A DNA stretch of 64,000 bases from Rhipidocladum racemiflorum (GCA_036346355.1 CM070588.1:310001-374000); one strand, 5' to 3'; positions 24,201 through 36,432 are shown, counted from the stretch's first letter. The notes: a model not told the origin generated them from the sequence alone. Made by a program: numbers and translations.

Positions 24201-27200
24201 TGGCCGCCACCGCAGCTTGAGGACGAGCTACATATCTGGAAGGGGTGTAATGTCATGGGCTGGGATTACTGTTCAAACCGTGAGAACAGTGTGTGGTACT
24301 GTAGCTGCAGGCAACAGCTAGATTAATTAAGAGATATTGTTAGTTATGGTTTGATTAGATAGCGATCCCTTAAGGATAGAAAGTTATGATTTGATTATAT
24401 TCCAATCTCTTATAGATGTAATTAGTTATTTGTTTCCAATCTATTTATGTCGGCTATATAAGGTTAAGCATTTGTCATCTATTAGAACCACGCAAGAAGA
24501 TGAAATAGTCTAGTCTATCTCCCAAGGTTATTCACCCTCATCTATAGTCTAATCTCTCGTCCTACCAAACCGATTCCGCCTGGCCTTCCTCCCGGTGGTG
24601 TTTATCTCTACTATTCTAAAGCAGCACTTGGTAGCAGTGGTCCATTCTTCCCACTTCATTAATTGCCGCTTAATTGCCCTACGCAAGAAACAAAGCGTTG
24701 CTTTAATTAGCCAGCTTTCGCAATAAACGAAGCGTTAAAAGATAAATGTTTGATCTTGTGAAATAATTTTTTTTATTTTTTAATCTTTATTTTTCGTTAT
24801 CAATTTTGTTTTTCGTAGCAACGCACGGGCATGTAACTAGTCTCTTGTTATGTACCTTTCTGACACAAGTAAGCTCGGGAAGAAAAAATAAATCAAATTG
24901 TAGTATTCTACCTAACTCCAAAGATAAGGTGATTCATGTGGAGTAAGCATAGGTGATATAGTAAGGTTTGTGGTACCTTCAAATTTGTTTTCACTCAATT
25001 TAAAGGTTATACATCAGACTCAGTTAGGCTCTAAGCTCCAGAGGAACTACATCTTCCAAATCCCTTCCACGCCTGAGCTAGAATTTATAACCATCATGGA
25101 ATCGCACTGGATCTACCAAAGTTCAATTGCCAAAGCAGCAAACCACATGATATCATCAGATGATTAGCAAATGGTCAAATAGTTGAAAGAACAAACAAAT
25201 GACTCATCCATACACACGAAGCAGATAAGACAAGCCTGCAGGACACCAGAACCCATGCACGGTATGTGCTAATTCAACTAATATGGAGGCCAGATAAACG
25301 CTTAAACACTTCAGCAACAGGATATGTCTTGTTTAAATAATTCTGCACCATATATTCAACAAGCTGAAAGACCATGTTGCGTTAAGGTGATAACCCCACT
25401 TAGGCCCCGTTTGGTACGGTTCCAGATTCTTGGTAGAAACGTTTCAGGTTGCATTCTGTGAGTCTGGTGGAACTGGGTTGAGACCGATTCAGCCACGGTG
25501 TGAAAAAAGAAGAAACGATTTAAGGAGAATCATTCCGAGCTTTAACCCGTTTGGTTGGGTTTTTTCCAGAATCTAGTAGAAACGGTCCGGTTCCAAGTTG
25601 CCAAACGGGGCTTTAGTCCATATTGCACCATGCACATTTTGAAATGTTGTGCACATACTTAATATAGTCATCCAAATATTTCCCATGAATTTAACACAAC
25701 AGATCAACAAACCATAAAGACAACTGAACAAGAACAGACACGTTATAGAAGTTTATAATTAGTCATAAAGACATACAGATGAATATGGCCGGCCAGTAGG
25801 AGCCACTGTGACAGAAGAAGCACTTGTTGTGGGGCCTTCATGACTTGCAGACTTATCCCCGCTATCCCAATTAGAAACTGTAGACCTCATTCTTCCTACA
25901 TCATGATACGATGTTCAAATATGCAGCATAAAATTGTCTCTATTCTCCACCAGGATAAGAGATGTACCTGCCCTTGAAACTTCAATATGGCAATCATCAT
26001 TGGGCTTGCATACTCTAGCACCATCTACAAAGCACGACCAAAGGTATTACAATTTAGTAGCATATAAACTAAAGCATTGGCATAATGGCAAGCTGAACTC
26101 AACATGATAATTCTCTCCAAGTGGAATATATAAAAACAACTCGATTATAGTTTAAAGAAACAGCATGTCAAACAAAAAAGATATAATCCATGATATGGAA
26201 GTTTATCTAGAGCATGTTAAATAAATTTCCAAAATACTAAGCATGGTTAAGACTTAAAAGATAGAAGTCAGAAGGAAAATTAATATGAGCAAGTTAATAC
26301 TATTTAGTTATTTGAATAGAAATATAGCACACATAAAAACAGGGTGGCTGAAGGGTACAATTTTCATTGCAGTAATTTGGATTTGATTCTGATGGTCTCG
26401 TGAATCTCGACCTCTCAGCTGTAACATGTTTCACATCTTCACTATTCTCTTCTTCAGAACTTATTGTTTGAGTGATACCACTCCCCCGAGGAAGGAAAAT
26501 TTGACATGAAAAGTCATCAGATTCTCTATGTTTGGTTCCATTGTCAGCTCTATCTGAATCAACTTTGGCATTCGTTAACTTCCGTAACTCGGCATATCTT
26601 GACTGGACCCTGTATGGCAACACTCTTCCTGCTATAGGTTCTTTCCTAGAATCAGATGGCATTTCCGTTCTTGTGCTGGTTCTGGGAACAACAGCAGATG
26701 CCACATCAGCACTTCCCTTCACAGAATCAGCTGCAGACTCTGCCTTTCTGCTCGCTTTAGGAAAAACAGGTATTACATCACCAGCGTCATTTCTAGAATC
26801 AATACTGTCTTCTCCTGAGCTACTTCTGGGGATGATTACAGGCACCACATCAGATTTATTGAAGGTTTGAAGGCTAGAAGGGTTGCCATTCTTCAGTACA
26901 TTTCTCTTCAAAGTGGTGCCACTAGACACAAAGGCCGAAGTTGCAATTGTTTTGGTGCGAGAACCGATTCCAGTTTTTCGAGGAGTGCTTGGGACCAATC
27001 CACTGGCTTCAACATGGATAAGAATGAAGAACAAGGAGCAGTTTCAGGCACTTGGTGTTTGAAACATTAATTACAGATTAATGTACAAAAGAACTACAAA
27101 GAACTGTGAAACATACAAGCCACAGGTTTTATCTCCTTCGGTGCAGAATCTGAATTTTGAGAAACAGAAAGTCTACCCAATGAAGGCTTTAAATCGTTCT

Positions 27201-30200
27201 CTGAATTTTGTACAACTGATAGTCTCCCTATATTAGCCTTTGAACTGCTTTCATTTTGTAATGGCGTATTGCCTCCTGATGCAGCCTTCAATCCAGATTG
27301 GCCATTTAGTTTTGCAGAGTTTCCAGTTGCATATAGTTCAACGCGCTGTCAAATGTCAATTGCTCGCTTAATTAACAGTATATCAATTGAATTTCAGGAA
27401 ACTAAAACATTTGAACAAAGATCACATTTTAGAACCATATCAGTGTTGGAATTTACCACGAAAAAGTAGTTAGATTACATACCGATAGATCAACTACCCA
27501 TACACCAACACAACTTTGGTTAAAGGAACACCCAATAAGTTTTCCCTCATGAACATTCAGATCAGACAGCCTAGACCATCCCACATCAACAGCATCATGG
27601 CATATTATTGGTTCCCAAGAGAAAACCTGCTTAATATAAGAGTAGTTAATGCCCAAAAGTTGAAGAGAAAAATAGAAACATTTTGACATGGAAAAAATAG
27701 GTGAATTTCCCACCTTTAAGCTTTCATGAAACCCACACAGGAGAGATCTACCATCAGGATTGAATGTCATAGACCGAATGCCTGTCCCCTGATAGCAGGA
27801 AGCAGAAAGTTATTGACAAAACTTCTAACTGGTTGCAATACTTTGCTAAGCCAACAGTAGCAACTAGCAAAAGAGAGGGGAAAACTTATGAATAATTCTT
27901 CGCAATAGGGTATTAGGGTATGGGTATCTACCAGTCCTAATCATACAGATAACGATCAAGTGAGAATGCCATGATAATCAAGGTGTTGCTACACAAGATG
28001 GTGAGTTTAGTAAACCAGGGGATTGGTTATCAAATTTATCATGGCACGCTCTCTTCTTTTCCCTTTTATGTATTCATAGAATTAAAGCAATAAAATATAA
28101 TAGTGCATAATCAACAGAATGCAAGGTTATCTGAAACAGTCCCAAGACAGGACTAGATTATTCCATAGAATTAAGACACAACTGTGCTTTGCGGTGCCAG
28201 TTATGATTTATGAAACTAGACTACAAGCATGGAGTCACAATAAAAAAATAGCGAGAACATAAAAACTGAAAAATCTTAACTGTAACAATTCCCGTATTTT
28301 CTCTTTGCAAGATCCTAATCCTAAGAGGGCCTCCGCATGGTCAACCCCCCCCCCCCCCACACACACACACCATTTATCCATCCGTGGCCCTTTAGACAGT
28401 GCGGATTGAACTCTGCAGCAAGCTGTCCAAATAAAACCTCATGTGTTTTTGTTATGTAATGAGCAGTGAGCGCTCAAGTTTTTAGCTACACTATCCTCTT
28501 CATAAGATCAAAAGCTCAGGTTTGACACGGAGAATGCATTTTTTGGTTGAATAAAAAACCAAAATGATAGTATACCTCCGGTAAGGTAGATCCGATCATT
28601 TCAAAAGTTTCCAAATCCCAGAACTTAACAGTTTTATCAGCTGAACCTGAGCAAAGTAATGTGTAGCACAAAATGGAACTTTAGAACAGTAACGAAACAT
28701 TAAATTGCAGACATGATGCAAAAGAAGCAAGGCTCACTTATCACGAAGGCTCTTTTTTCTTCAACAAAATGTTAGGAAAACTGAACAAAAACTAGTACGA
28801 GCGATATATCTCCATGATATGATTATCATGAGATTTAAAAGAACATAACTTGCTTGTGTGAAACTGGAACTATACATTCTATCAGCAAATTCATGGGGAT
28901 GAAAAAGTACAGAAATGTAAGATGCAAGCAGATATTTAAGCATATTGTATACTATATGAAGGATGCTAAACAGAGACCAGAACCTACAAACTCCAAACAC
29001 CTCTTCTTAAACATGTCATGGAATGAACATTGCAGGTTACAATGTGTGAAAGCAGGCTATATATCCCAAGAAGAAATTGAGATTCAATATATTTCTAGTT
29101 TCTAAACATATTTGGGTTACCAGGAGTGCCAGTAGAAGTATGAGGCAGATGAGCCTTTCACATAATAGGACGTCCATGAAATAATTGGCAGATGATTATC
29201 ATACTATGATGATTACCACCTAGCTGATTATAACGCATATTAATTGCAAAGATGACAGTCATGGTAATTTCAATTCAACCACTAGAAGTGTCCACTTATT
29301 TTGGAAGAGTTTGTACATCTTTAATCTAGTCACTTGATCAGCACATGTGAATTCTCGGTTCTAAAAAAGTAAAATATACGAAAAAAAATGATGGAGGAAA
29401 TAGGAAGTAATTATAATAGTTATAGAACAGGTTTATAATATCTGAAGCTAACCTGTTGCCAGAAGGAATTCATGGGGATGGAAATCTATACATTGAATCT
29501 GACCCTCGTGGCATTTAAAATCTTGCAATAGCTTTCCAGCTGTCAAATCCCAGATCTGGCAAGACAAGTTTGATTAAGAATTCCATAAATTGAAAGCCCA
29601 CAAGGCAGTCATTGACTTGCAATTTTCAATGAAGGGGAAGCATGGATAAGGAATATGCTGGATGTTAAGCTCCAGTAAAATCAATACTAAATATCGGTGT
29701 AAATTGTACTGACCACAAGGACAATGAGAACAATTAAGGGACTAGAAAGGGAAGTAAAGTGCAAGGACATAGTGAGAATTTAAAATATACAAGTAATAAT
29801 TGAGAACACACTCAGTTACCTTGACAGCATTATCTTCGCCACCAGATACAACCCACCGGCCATCAGGCGTGAATCTAATAGCATTGACCCCTCGTGTGTG
29901 ACCCTTGTAGGTGTGGATACAGCCTTTCCTTCTTATATCCCATATCTTCAAATTGGTGTCCAGAGATCCAGAAGCAAAGAATTCCCCAAACGGATGGAAA
30001 TCAACTGACATACAATTGGACCTGTGGCCAGTAAGCGTGCGGACAACTGCATGGGGGAAAAATCAGTTCACCAGACTAAACGACATAGCGACGTAAGCGC
30101 GCACATATGCCTTACGTCACACTAAACAGTAGGCTCGATGACAGCATGCACATACTCTTAGCCTCCTCCAAATCCCACAGCTTAATTGTTCCATTGGCTG

Positions 30201-30871
30201 CTCCTGCAGCCACCAATACCTCGGCAGAATCAAAATTAACCGACTCGACAGGACTTGTATGTCCGGACAAGCTCTGCATGACCAGCAAGCAGGAGCAAGT
30301 AAGCGATGAATCAATTGGAGCAGCTTATCAGCTGAAATATATTATGCATAGCAACTCCATTAAATCCAACACCTGCCTACACGCGGTCAAAGGTATGTTA
30401 ATCTTGTCAAGGAGCCTAGTATAAACCTTCTTAAGTAGGAAAGCTAGCATTCAGTGTAGCGGGCAGGGCAGTAGAGTAGAGTAGAGTAAGAGTAGAGTGG
30501 AGTAGAGTAGAGTAGAGTTGGCATGGCGCAAGAAAAGAGAAGAGGAGGCATACCAGTATGGAATTGGGCTTGCCAATAGCCCAGAGATTGACCTTGTGGT
30601 CCTCTCCCCCGGTGAGGAGGACCCGGGAGGTCTTCCTCCCGATCTTGAGGCAGTTGACATTGGAAGAATGCGCGACGAACTCCTCTGCGGTAGGGTTTTA
30701 GTCAAGGCACATTGCATGCTCAGTGGACACAAGAGACCTCACCTAGAAAGAAGCATGGCATCACAAGGCCCCATGAACACACGAGGGGAAAAAGGAAAGA
30801 ATCCCCCAAGAGAAAGAGGGAGGAACACGGAGGATACGGAGCTTGTAGGCGCGCTTGGTGTTGAGTGCCAT
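21257..30871 (-). CDS. KTN80: Katanin p80 WD40-repeat subunit B1 homolog (18 exons, 840 aa)
   Basis: Exons: 30871-30838, 30684-30554, 30273-30156, 30046-29820, 29555-29453, 28646-28576, 27788-27714, 27626-27483, 27345-27117, 27006-26359, 26024-25968, 25895-25777, 23059-22937, 22465-22391, 22267-22155, 22047-21928, 21844-21776, 21323-21257; the frame is unbroken. Residues ~10-270 form WD40 repeats ([51 protein letters not shown]). Residues ~300-640 are a Ser/Asn-rich disordered linker. Residues ~655-840 are the con80 domain ([50 protein letters not shown]). KTN80 recruits and activates the KTN1 AAA ATPase at microtubule crossovers and branch points to sever cortical microtubules. The 2.7-kb intron between 25777 and 23059 is swollen by transposons. 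The acceptor at 27006 (phase-matched) is the least certain border. Confidence 0.94.
23096..24530 (+). mobile_element. Short non-autonomous LTR retrotransposon (TRIM/LARD-like) in a KTN80 intron
   Basis: Two related direct repeats bracket a ~430-bp interior. One (about 23096-23820) is interrupted by another element; the other runs about 24248-24530. Shared words include GTCATGG, CAGGCAACA, GGTTTGATTAGATAGC, GATCCCTTAAGGATAG, TTTCCAATCTATTTATG and GGCTATATAAGG (a TATA box). The interior encodes no gag or pol. Exact ends and target duplications are unclear. It lies antisense to KTN80. Confidence 0.7.
23209..23634. mobile_element. TIR element nested in the 5' LTR-like repeat
   Basis: AATGTTATTAAGTCGT at 23209-23224 and its perfect 16-bp inverse at 23619-23634 bound a segment rich in GTCGACT/GACTAGTCG words. 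It interrupts the LTR sequence between TTTTTAGTTAT and ACTTATGGTTTG, which is continuous (TTGTTAGTTATGGTTTG) in the second repeat at 24340. It is hAT-like in style, but the target duplication is not clean. Confidence 0.75.
24605..24840 (+). mobile_element. Small non-autonomous Helitron in a KTN80 intron
   Basis: It begins TCTCTACTATTCTAAAG after an A and ends AACGCACGGGC...GTAACTAG before a T, the Helitron 5'-TC/CTAG-3' pattern. The body matches the copy at 10664-10907 (AAGAAAC(A/G)AAGCGTTGCTTTA, TTTTTCGTTATCAATTTTG), so both belong to one family. Differences are scattered substitutions and a shorter 5' repeat. Confidence 0.84.
25403..25612. mobile_element. Tourist-like MITE in a KTN80 intron
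   Basis: Terminal inverted repeats GGCCCCGTTTGG and CCAAACGGGGC are flanked by TTA on both sides (25400-25402 and 25613-25615), as expected for PIF/Harbinger Tourist elements. Subterminal GGTTCCAG/GAAACGGTCC words are also inverted. The element is non-coding, ~210 bp. Confidence 0.78.
28345..28370. repeat. Poly-C and (AC)n microsatellite in a KTN80 intron
   Basis: A run of about 14 C is followed directly by alternating AC. Such runs are prone to length variation and to assembly error. Confidence 0.85.
30471..30519. repeat. (GTAGA)n microsatellite in the second KTN80 intron
   Basis: GTAGA pentamers with a few variants run across this segment, immediately downstream (in KTN80 sense) of the exon at 30684-30554. 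Confidence 0.85.
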
Positions 30872-31315
30872 TGCAGCGGCGGCGGCGGGGAGTGGGAGCG
30901 CGAATCTTGCGATCTCATGCCCGCACCACGCACGCCATCAGCGGCCGGATCTCGTCGACGCAGCCAAACACGGGCTCCCCCAGCTCCCACGCACATACAT
31001 TGAGGCCGCTCGCCGGCGCGGAGAAACCCTAGCAGCAGCGGCGGCCGCCGCGGCAGTCCGTGAGATGCAGAGGGGGAGGAGGAATGGAGGGCGGCCCAGA
31101 GGGTTGGTGGTCAGGAGACCGCGGGGAGGGGAGGGAGGCGGCGGCGGCGGCGGGTAGGGTCGGCGAGGTGAAATCGAATCGGATCGAATCGAATGGGATC
31201 GGATGAAATTGGTTGAGGGAGGAAGACGACGGTGGCTCCGCTCGTGTGACTCTCTCTGCTGGGTGGGGTCCAAAAATTTTGAACTCAACAATGCTGATCC
31301 AAGTTGTCAGTTTAA

Positions 31316-31871
31316 GAGCATCTCCAAGAGGGATCCTAAATATGGTATTAAATTATATGATTTTTAGGGAAAAAGATCAACTCCAGCAAGGACTCTAAAT
31401 TGTTAAAATTTAGCAAATTGTTTTAGGACCCTTGGACGAGTAGCTATACTCCCTCCGGTCTGGTAATATCTGTCGTTTTGGATATCGACACGGTCTTCAA
31501 AACACAACTTTGATCGCTAATTTTTATTATAATATATTTATAAAACCCAATAAAATTATAATATTATGAAAGTACTTCTCGAGACAAGTCTACACATATA
31601 ATTTTTTATATATCTAATTTAAATATTTAAAAATATATTATTAGTCAAAGTTTCAGAAGTTTGACTATCACTATGTCCAAAACGACAGGTATTACCAAAC
31701 CGGAGGGAGTATTTAGCAACTCTGTGATTCGGCCCTATCTAATTAAATGGTAGTTGGGTTTTAGGGCCTAATTGCCGGAGTGAACATTTCTTTGGAGCCT
31801 TAAATCTAATTAGTTGGGGTCCTATATTGAAGTTTAGGGCTTCTCTTTAAGAATCTCTCTGGGAGATGCTC
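31316..31871. mobile_element. MITE copy A, interrupted by a Stowaway
   Basis: The ends are GAGCATCTCCAAGAGGG and CTCTGGGAGATGCTC (inverted). The body (AATTGTTAAAATTTAGCAAAT, CAACTCTGTGATT, GGGCCTAATTGC) matches copy B at 31967-32253. Copy A is longer only because of a 261-bp insertion. It lies between the KTN80 promoter and the kinase gene. Confidence 0.85.
31449..31709. mobile_element. Stowaway MITE nested in MITE copy A
   Basis: CTCCCTCCGGTCTGGTAATA at the left is mirrored by the right end (TATTACCAAACCGGAGGGAG), with a TA on each side (31447-31448, 31710-31711). The matching site in copy B is uninterrupted (AGATATATTTAGCAACTC), which confirms the boundaries and the TA target duplication. 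Confidence 0.92.
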
Positions 31872-31966
31872 GACGTTCGATCATATTCGTATTCAATTAT
31901 CGTTAAAATTTTATTCTAGGTATTCGTGTTCCAATTCGAATTCGACGATTGCAATATGCCTACTTA

Positions 31967-32253
31967 GAGCATCTCTAAGAGGGGCCTTAAATATGGTCTT
32001 AATTTGAATTATAGGGATTTTAGGGAAAAGATTAACTCCAGCAAATGCCTTAAATTGTTAAAATTTAGCAAATTATTTTAGGACCCTTAGGAGAATAGAT
32101 ATATTTAGCAACTCTGTGATTGAGCCCTATCTTCATTGGATTTTAGGGCCTAATTGCTGGAGTGAATATTTCGTTGGAGCTCTAAATCTAATTAGTTGGG
32201 GTCCTAAATTAAAATTTAAGGCTCATTTTTAGGGCTCTCTCTTGGAGATGCTC
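31967..32253. mobile_element. MITE copy B (empty-site relative of copy A)
   Basis: GAGCATCTCTAAGAGG and GGAGATGCTC ends are flanked by TTA direct repeats (31964-31966 and 32254-32256), a Tourist (PIF/Harbinger)-type 3-bp target duplication. Non-coding. It is some 100 bp away from copy A. Confidence 0.85.
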
Positions 32254-32390
32254 TTAGAACGATTGGCGAGTTTTTTCCCTCTTTGATTTGATGTGAAATC
32301 ATGCTTCCTTGAGGTGAACTAACTAAATTAGAACCATTAAGTGTGGTTGCACTAGGGCAAAGTGTCATTAACTAGCGTTGTTTGTCTAGG

Positions 32391-32935
32391 CTTAGGTTTT
32401 TTTGGTTCGTAGTTTAAAAGCCCCCTTTTTTGTTTAAACAACTTAAAATATATTGGTCTTTATACGTGGTAGTGATGTGCAATTTTACAATAACATCAAC
32501 GGCACTAGTCAAAAATCAACCATCGATAAACCAAAAAAAGCATATCTTCGATGACTTAGCATTTAAGTATATTGAGTCTTATGGCTTTTGAAAAGGTTTC
32601 GATAAAAATTACTCATTTGTTTAGGCTTTTTAAGCTGATGAAAAAGCTTAAATAAATAGAGCCTTAGGTTTTTTGGTTCGTAGTTTAAAAGCCACCTTTT
32701 TTTAAAACAACTTAAAACATATTGGTCTTTATACGTGGTAGAGATGTACAATTTTACAATAACATCAACGGCACTAGTCAAAAATCAACCATCGATAAAC
32801 CAAAAAAAGCATATCTCCGATGACTTAGCATTTAATTATATTGAGTCTTATGGCTTTTGAAAAGGTTCCGATAAAAGTTACTCATTTGTTTAGGCTTTTT
32901 AAGCTGGTGAAAAAGCTTAAATAAATAGAGCATTA
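32391..32935. repeat. 272-bp tandem duplication, with a diverged third part
   Basis: CTTAGGTTTTTTGGTTCGTA starts at 32391 and again at 32663. The two units agree closely throughout (ATATTGGTCTTTATACGTGG, ACGGCACTAGTCAAAAATC, GGCTTTTTAAGCTG). A weaker third part from about 32965 to 33100 repeats the GGCTTTTGAAAAGG and AAATAGAGCCTTAA words. No coding potential. Confidence 0.88.
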
Positions 32936-34288
32936 ACAACTTTTGAGGATATTTGCGTCAAAAACATCTCTCCGGTGACTTTTAGCTTTTATTTATATGG
33001 AGGCTTACGGCTTTTGAAAAGGCTCAGATAAAAGGTATCTATTTATTTAGGCTTTAGTTTTTTTGGCTTTTAAGGCAGTGAAAATGCCCAGATAAATAGA
33101 GCCTTAATAACTTTTGATGATATTTGAATCCAACCAAATCGAATAGACATTCAATCTAAAAAAAACGAATGACTATGGTATCACCACTATTCAGCTCGTA
33201 TTCGATCCGTTTCCACCCCAGGAGACCTTAAATGCGTGTTTCCAAACAAAATTAAAATGGGATCTAATTTAATATAACAATATAATGTAGCTTGTGGAGC
33301 ACCTCCTAGGAGGACAGAGCACCAAGGCTTCCCATTGAGCACAACTCACAAATTGAAGAGAAATTGTTAGTCATTTAGCACGATTTTCATTAATTACCAA
33401 AGTTGAATAAAATTAGGGGCCTAGATGCTTCAAGCACAATGCAGAAGTGGAAGTGCTCCCCTAAGAACCAAAGCATCTTTACCCTGCCCACGTCCAGGGC
33501 GCCTCCACTGTTGCCCAGTCCGACAGCACTCCTATCCAGGGCACTCGAGTGACTCATCCACAGAGTATCCTATCTACTTTAGACTCTCTCTCTCTCTCTC
33601 TCGTGGACATCCACCTGTAATACGGCCGATGTGCACCCCTTCGCTCATGTTTTGATTTTACACCTACGACACTAGAACAACCAACAAATAACTTGATCAT
33701 ATTACAACTATTTAGCTCCTGCGAAGCCCTCTAATTTGTGGAGATCCCAACAATTTGTAACTTAGGATGTGTTTAGTTGCTTGTACCAAGTGATACATAT
33801 ATGAGATAGTTCAAGGAAAAAGTTGTTGTCTATGTGTTTGGTTGCTTGAATAGAACCATTCCATCCTAAATAGTGAGATGCAAATTTGGTTTTAGGGTAT
33901 ATACCCTATCTATAACTATTCAAATGAAACACATAAGTTTGAAAAATATACTCAAATTTAAAGATTTTGAACGAATTTAGATGACATACTTTGCTGATAT
34001 ATATATACATATATATTCAGTAGATACTTACACTCTAGATTTCCTTAATAAGTATATTGAAACATTTACTCTTGATGCTATAGACAAATATAGCGAAACG
34101 AAACAAGTAATATTAAAGAAAGAATTGGCGGTGATGTTGGTACGTAGTCTCCCTTCCCATCTATCTTTTCACCTCTCTGCAAAATCTCCAACAAAGAACA
34201 AAAAAAAAACCACGGCCCAATAAACAAATTCCCCATCCCTAAACAAATATCCAACAAGAAAAGCACATAAAAATCATTTCGCAACAAA
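32936..34288. other. Intergenic, no gene recognised
   Basis: The stretch contains the diverged repeat tail, a short (CT)n run near 33585-33602, and at about 33768 a Tourist-like half element (TTAGGATGTGTTTAGTTGCTTG) whose partner end was not found. AT-rich microsatellite-like DNA occurs at 34000-34015. Confidence 0.45.
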
Positions 34289-34442
34289 AGCCCTGTTCAT
34301 TTCAGTTTTCAAACAGCTTTTGCTTAAGAAAAAACAGATTATTTGCTGAATGGGAGGATTCTAGAAAGTTTATCTGAGAATCAGAAACTGTCCTTTACAT
34401 AGAATCAGAATCCACAATTTAGAAGCTGAAATGAACTGGGCT
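34289..34442. mobile_element. Small foldback MITE
   Basis: AGCCCTGTTCATTTCAG at the left and CTGAAATGAACTGGGCT at the right form a 17-bp inverted repeat with one mismatch. The interior has further inverted TTTCAAACAGC/CTGAATGG-like words. It lies about 430 bp downstream of the kinase stop codon. A remnant Stowaway end (CGGAGGGAGTA) follows near 34607. Confidence 0.75.
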
Positions 34443-34867
34443 AAAGATGGATTGGATGCGACGGCGCCAGAGCCGATGGCAAGGGGTAGGCCGATGGGCC
34501 AAAGATCCATAATTTAGGTTTTATAAATATATAACAATAGAAATTAGCTGTTAAAGTTATGTTTTGACGACAGTGTTGACGTCCAAAACGGTAACTATTT
34601 GTGATCGGAGGGAGTACTGAATAAGAGTCGGCGCTTCCTCTTCCTTTTTCACTCTTCTACGTAGGACAAAGCCGATGTGTACATGCGTACAGTAAACTTT
34701 TTGAGGTGATCTTATATATTACATTTGCTCTTACAAAGACTGGGTTTCGCTGTACATTAATGGCATTCAACGTTGCCAGCAAAACAACGGCATCATGCTG
34801 TCAGAGGCAAAAATGGTGGAGGTCACACACAATTGAATAGCTGTCATGTCATGCCTTGGCGCCACCT

Positions 34868-36432
34868 TCACCTCGGGCTTAGCTCTGACACCGTCGGAAT
34901 GGTGATGGTGCAGTTGTCAGTGGAGGAGGAGCCCAGCTGAGACCCTCCCCCCGCGGCGGCGGCGGCGGCGGGCCTGACGACGTCGAGGAAGGTGCTCTTG
35001 TAGTCGTGGACGTACCCGGGCGCCGTCAGCTCCCTCTCATTCACCCGGATGCGCTTCCTCCTGGACAGCATCTCCGCCACCTGCCGCATCGACGGCCGCC
35101 GCAGCGCCGCCGCCTGCGTGCACAGCAGTGCGACCTTCATGTAGTGGATGGCCTCCTCCTCGAGCTCCGGCTCATGAGCTCCTTCCTCCTCCTCCCGCAG
35201 AGCCGGATCGATCATCTCCTCGAGCCTGCCCGCCTCGTACAGCTCCCATGCCTCCTCCAGGAGCACCTTGCCGTCCTGGGACAGGAGGCGGCTCCTCGAG
35301 CTGCTCAGGCCGCTCACCGTCTCCAGCACCAGCACCCCGAAGCTGTATATGTCCGCCTTCTTCGTCAGCTGCCCGTACCACGCGTACTCCGGCGCGAGGT
35401 AACCCCTGCAACGTCAACGTCAACGGCAATGGCAATGGCGACGGCGACCAGGAAGAAGGAGACCTGATGGATTAATGGCGACGTACGTCGTTCCGGCGAC
35501 GCGGGTGCTGATGTGCGTGACGTCGTCGGGGAAGAGCTTGGCGAGGCCGAAGTCGCCGATCTTAGGGCCGTAGCTCGTGTCCAGGAGGATGTTGCTGGCC
35601 TTGATGTCCCTGTGCACGACGGGCGACGCCAGCTCCTCGTGCAGGAACGCCAGGCCCTCGGCGACGCCATTGCAGATCGCACATCGCGTGCTCCAGCCCA
35701 GCTTACTGTTAGAACCTACACGCAAGCATGAATTCTAGATGAATTCTGCATCAATTCTTAGCTAGCTGGATGAACTGTTGTTCATCAGATGATCAGATGA
35801 ACAATAGATCCCTTATATGGATTGATGAATCTCTTGTTACCCAGGAGCGCGCGGTCGAGGCTGCTGTTCTCCAGGAACTCGTACACTAAGATCCGGTTGC
35901 TCGCCTCCACGCAGCATCCGAGCAATTCGACGAGGTTCGGATGCTTGACGTTGGCGATGACATCGATCTCTGTCAGGAACTCCTTGGTGCCCTGCCTGGA
36001 GTACGCAGAGAGGACTTTGACCGCAACGTCTCGCCCGTCTCTGACCGTCCCCTGAAACATCGATCTTAATTACCTATATAGGCATCCATCGTCCGGATGT
36101 TTTTGTCCTAAAAAACATCGAAACTTTGGACCGTACGATCGGTTGGTTTGCTGGTTAATTACCTTGTAGACAGTCCCAAAGCCGCCTTGGCCGATCTTGT
36201 TGCTTCGGTTGAAATTGTTTGTCGCCGACCTCAGCTCGGCGTAAGAGAAGAGCTTGATGTTCTTGCCAGATGAAAGCCCTGAAAGAAGTAGGAGAGTCGA
36301 CCTGATGCTACTGACAACCGATCGAGACTTGATTATTCAGAAGCAGGAGAGACGATCTTCATTACCACCTACAGAACGGGAGTAAAGATTGCCGGCCCCT
36401 CGTTTGCTGGATTTGCCGAAGCAACAAGTCAT
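34868..36432 (-). CDS. Receptor-like cytoplasmic kinase, CRPK1/At1g16670 type (5 exons, 385 aa)
   Basis: Exons: 36432-36369, 36278-36163, 36051-35841, 35715-35487, 35405-34868; phases agree and splice sites are GT/AG. There is no signal peptide or transmembrane segment; the N-terminus [11 protein letters not shown] has Cys residues that could be acylated for membrane attachment. Kinase landmarks: [12 protein letters not shown] (50-61), VAVK with Lys72, HRDIKASN (165-172), DFGLAK (185-190), then [25 protein letters not shown]. All catalytic residues are present, so an active Ser/Thr kinase is expected. The best family match is the small DUF26-related cytoplasmic kinases such as CRPK1, which signals in cold; the biological role of this copy is not shown by sequence. 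The C-terminus has an Ala/Gly-rich run encoded by GCC/GGC repeats. Confidence 0.92.

Noticed and set aside
25281..25366. Minus-strand segment reading [20 protein letters not shown] as a possible extra KTN80 exon
   Set aside because: It has an acceptor-like TTTCAG but no suitable donor, ends in a stop, and exons 12 and 13 join in frame without it. An alternative terminal exon cannot be excluded.
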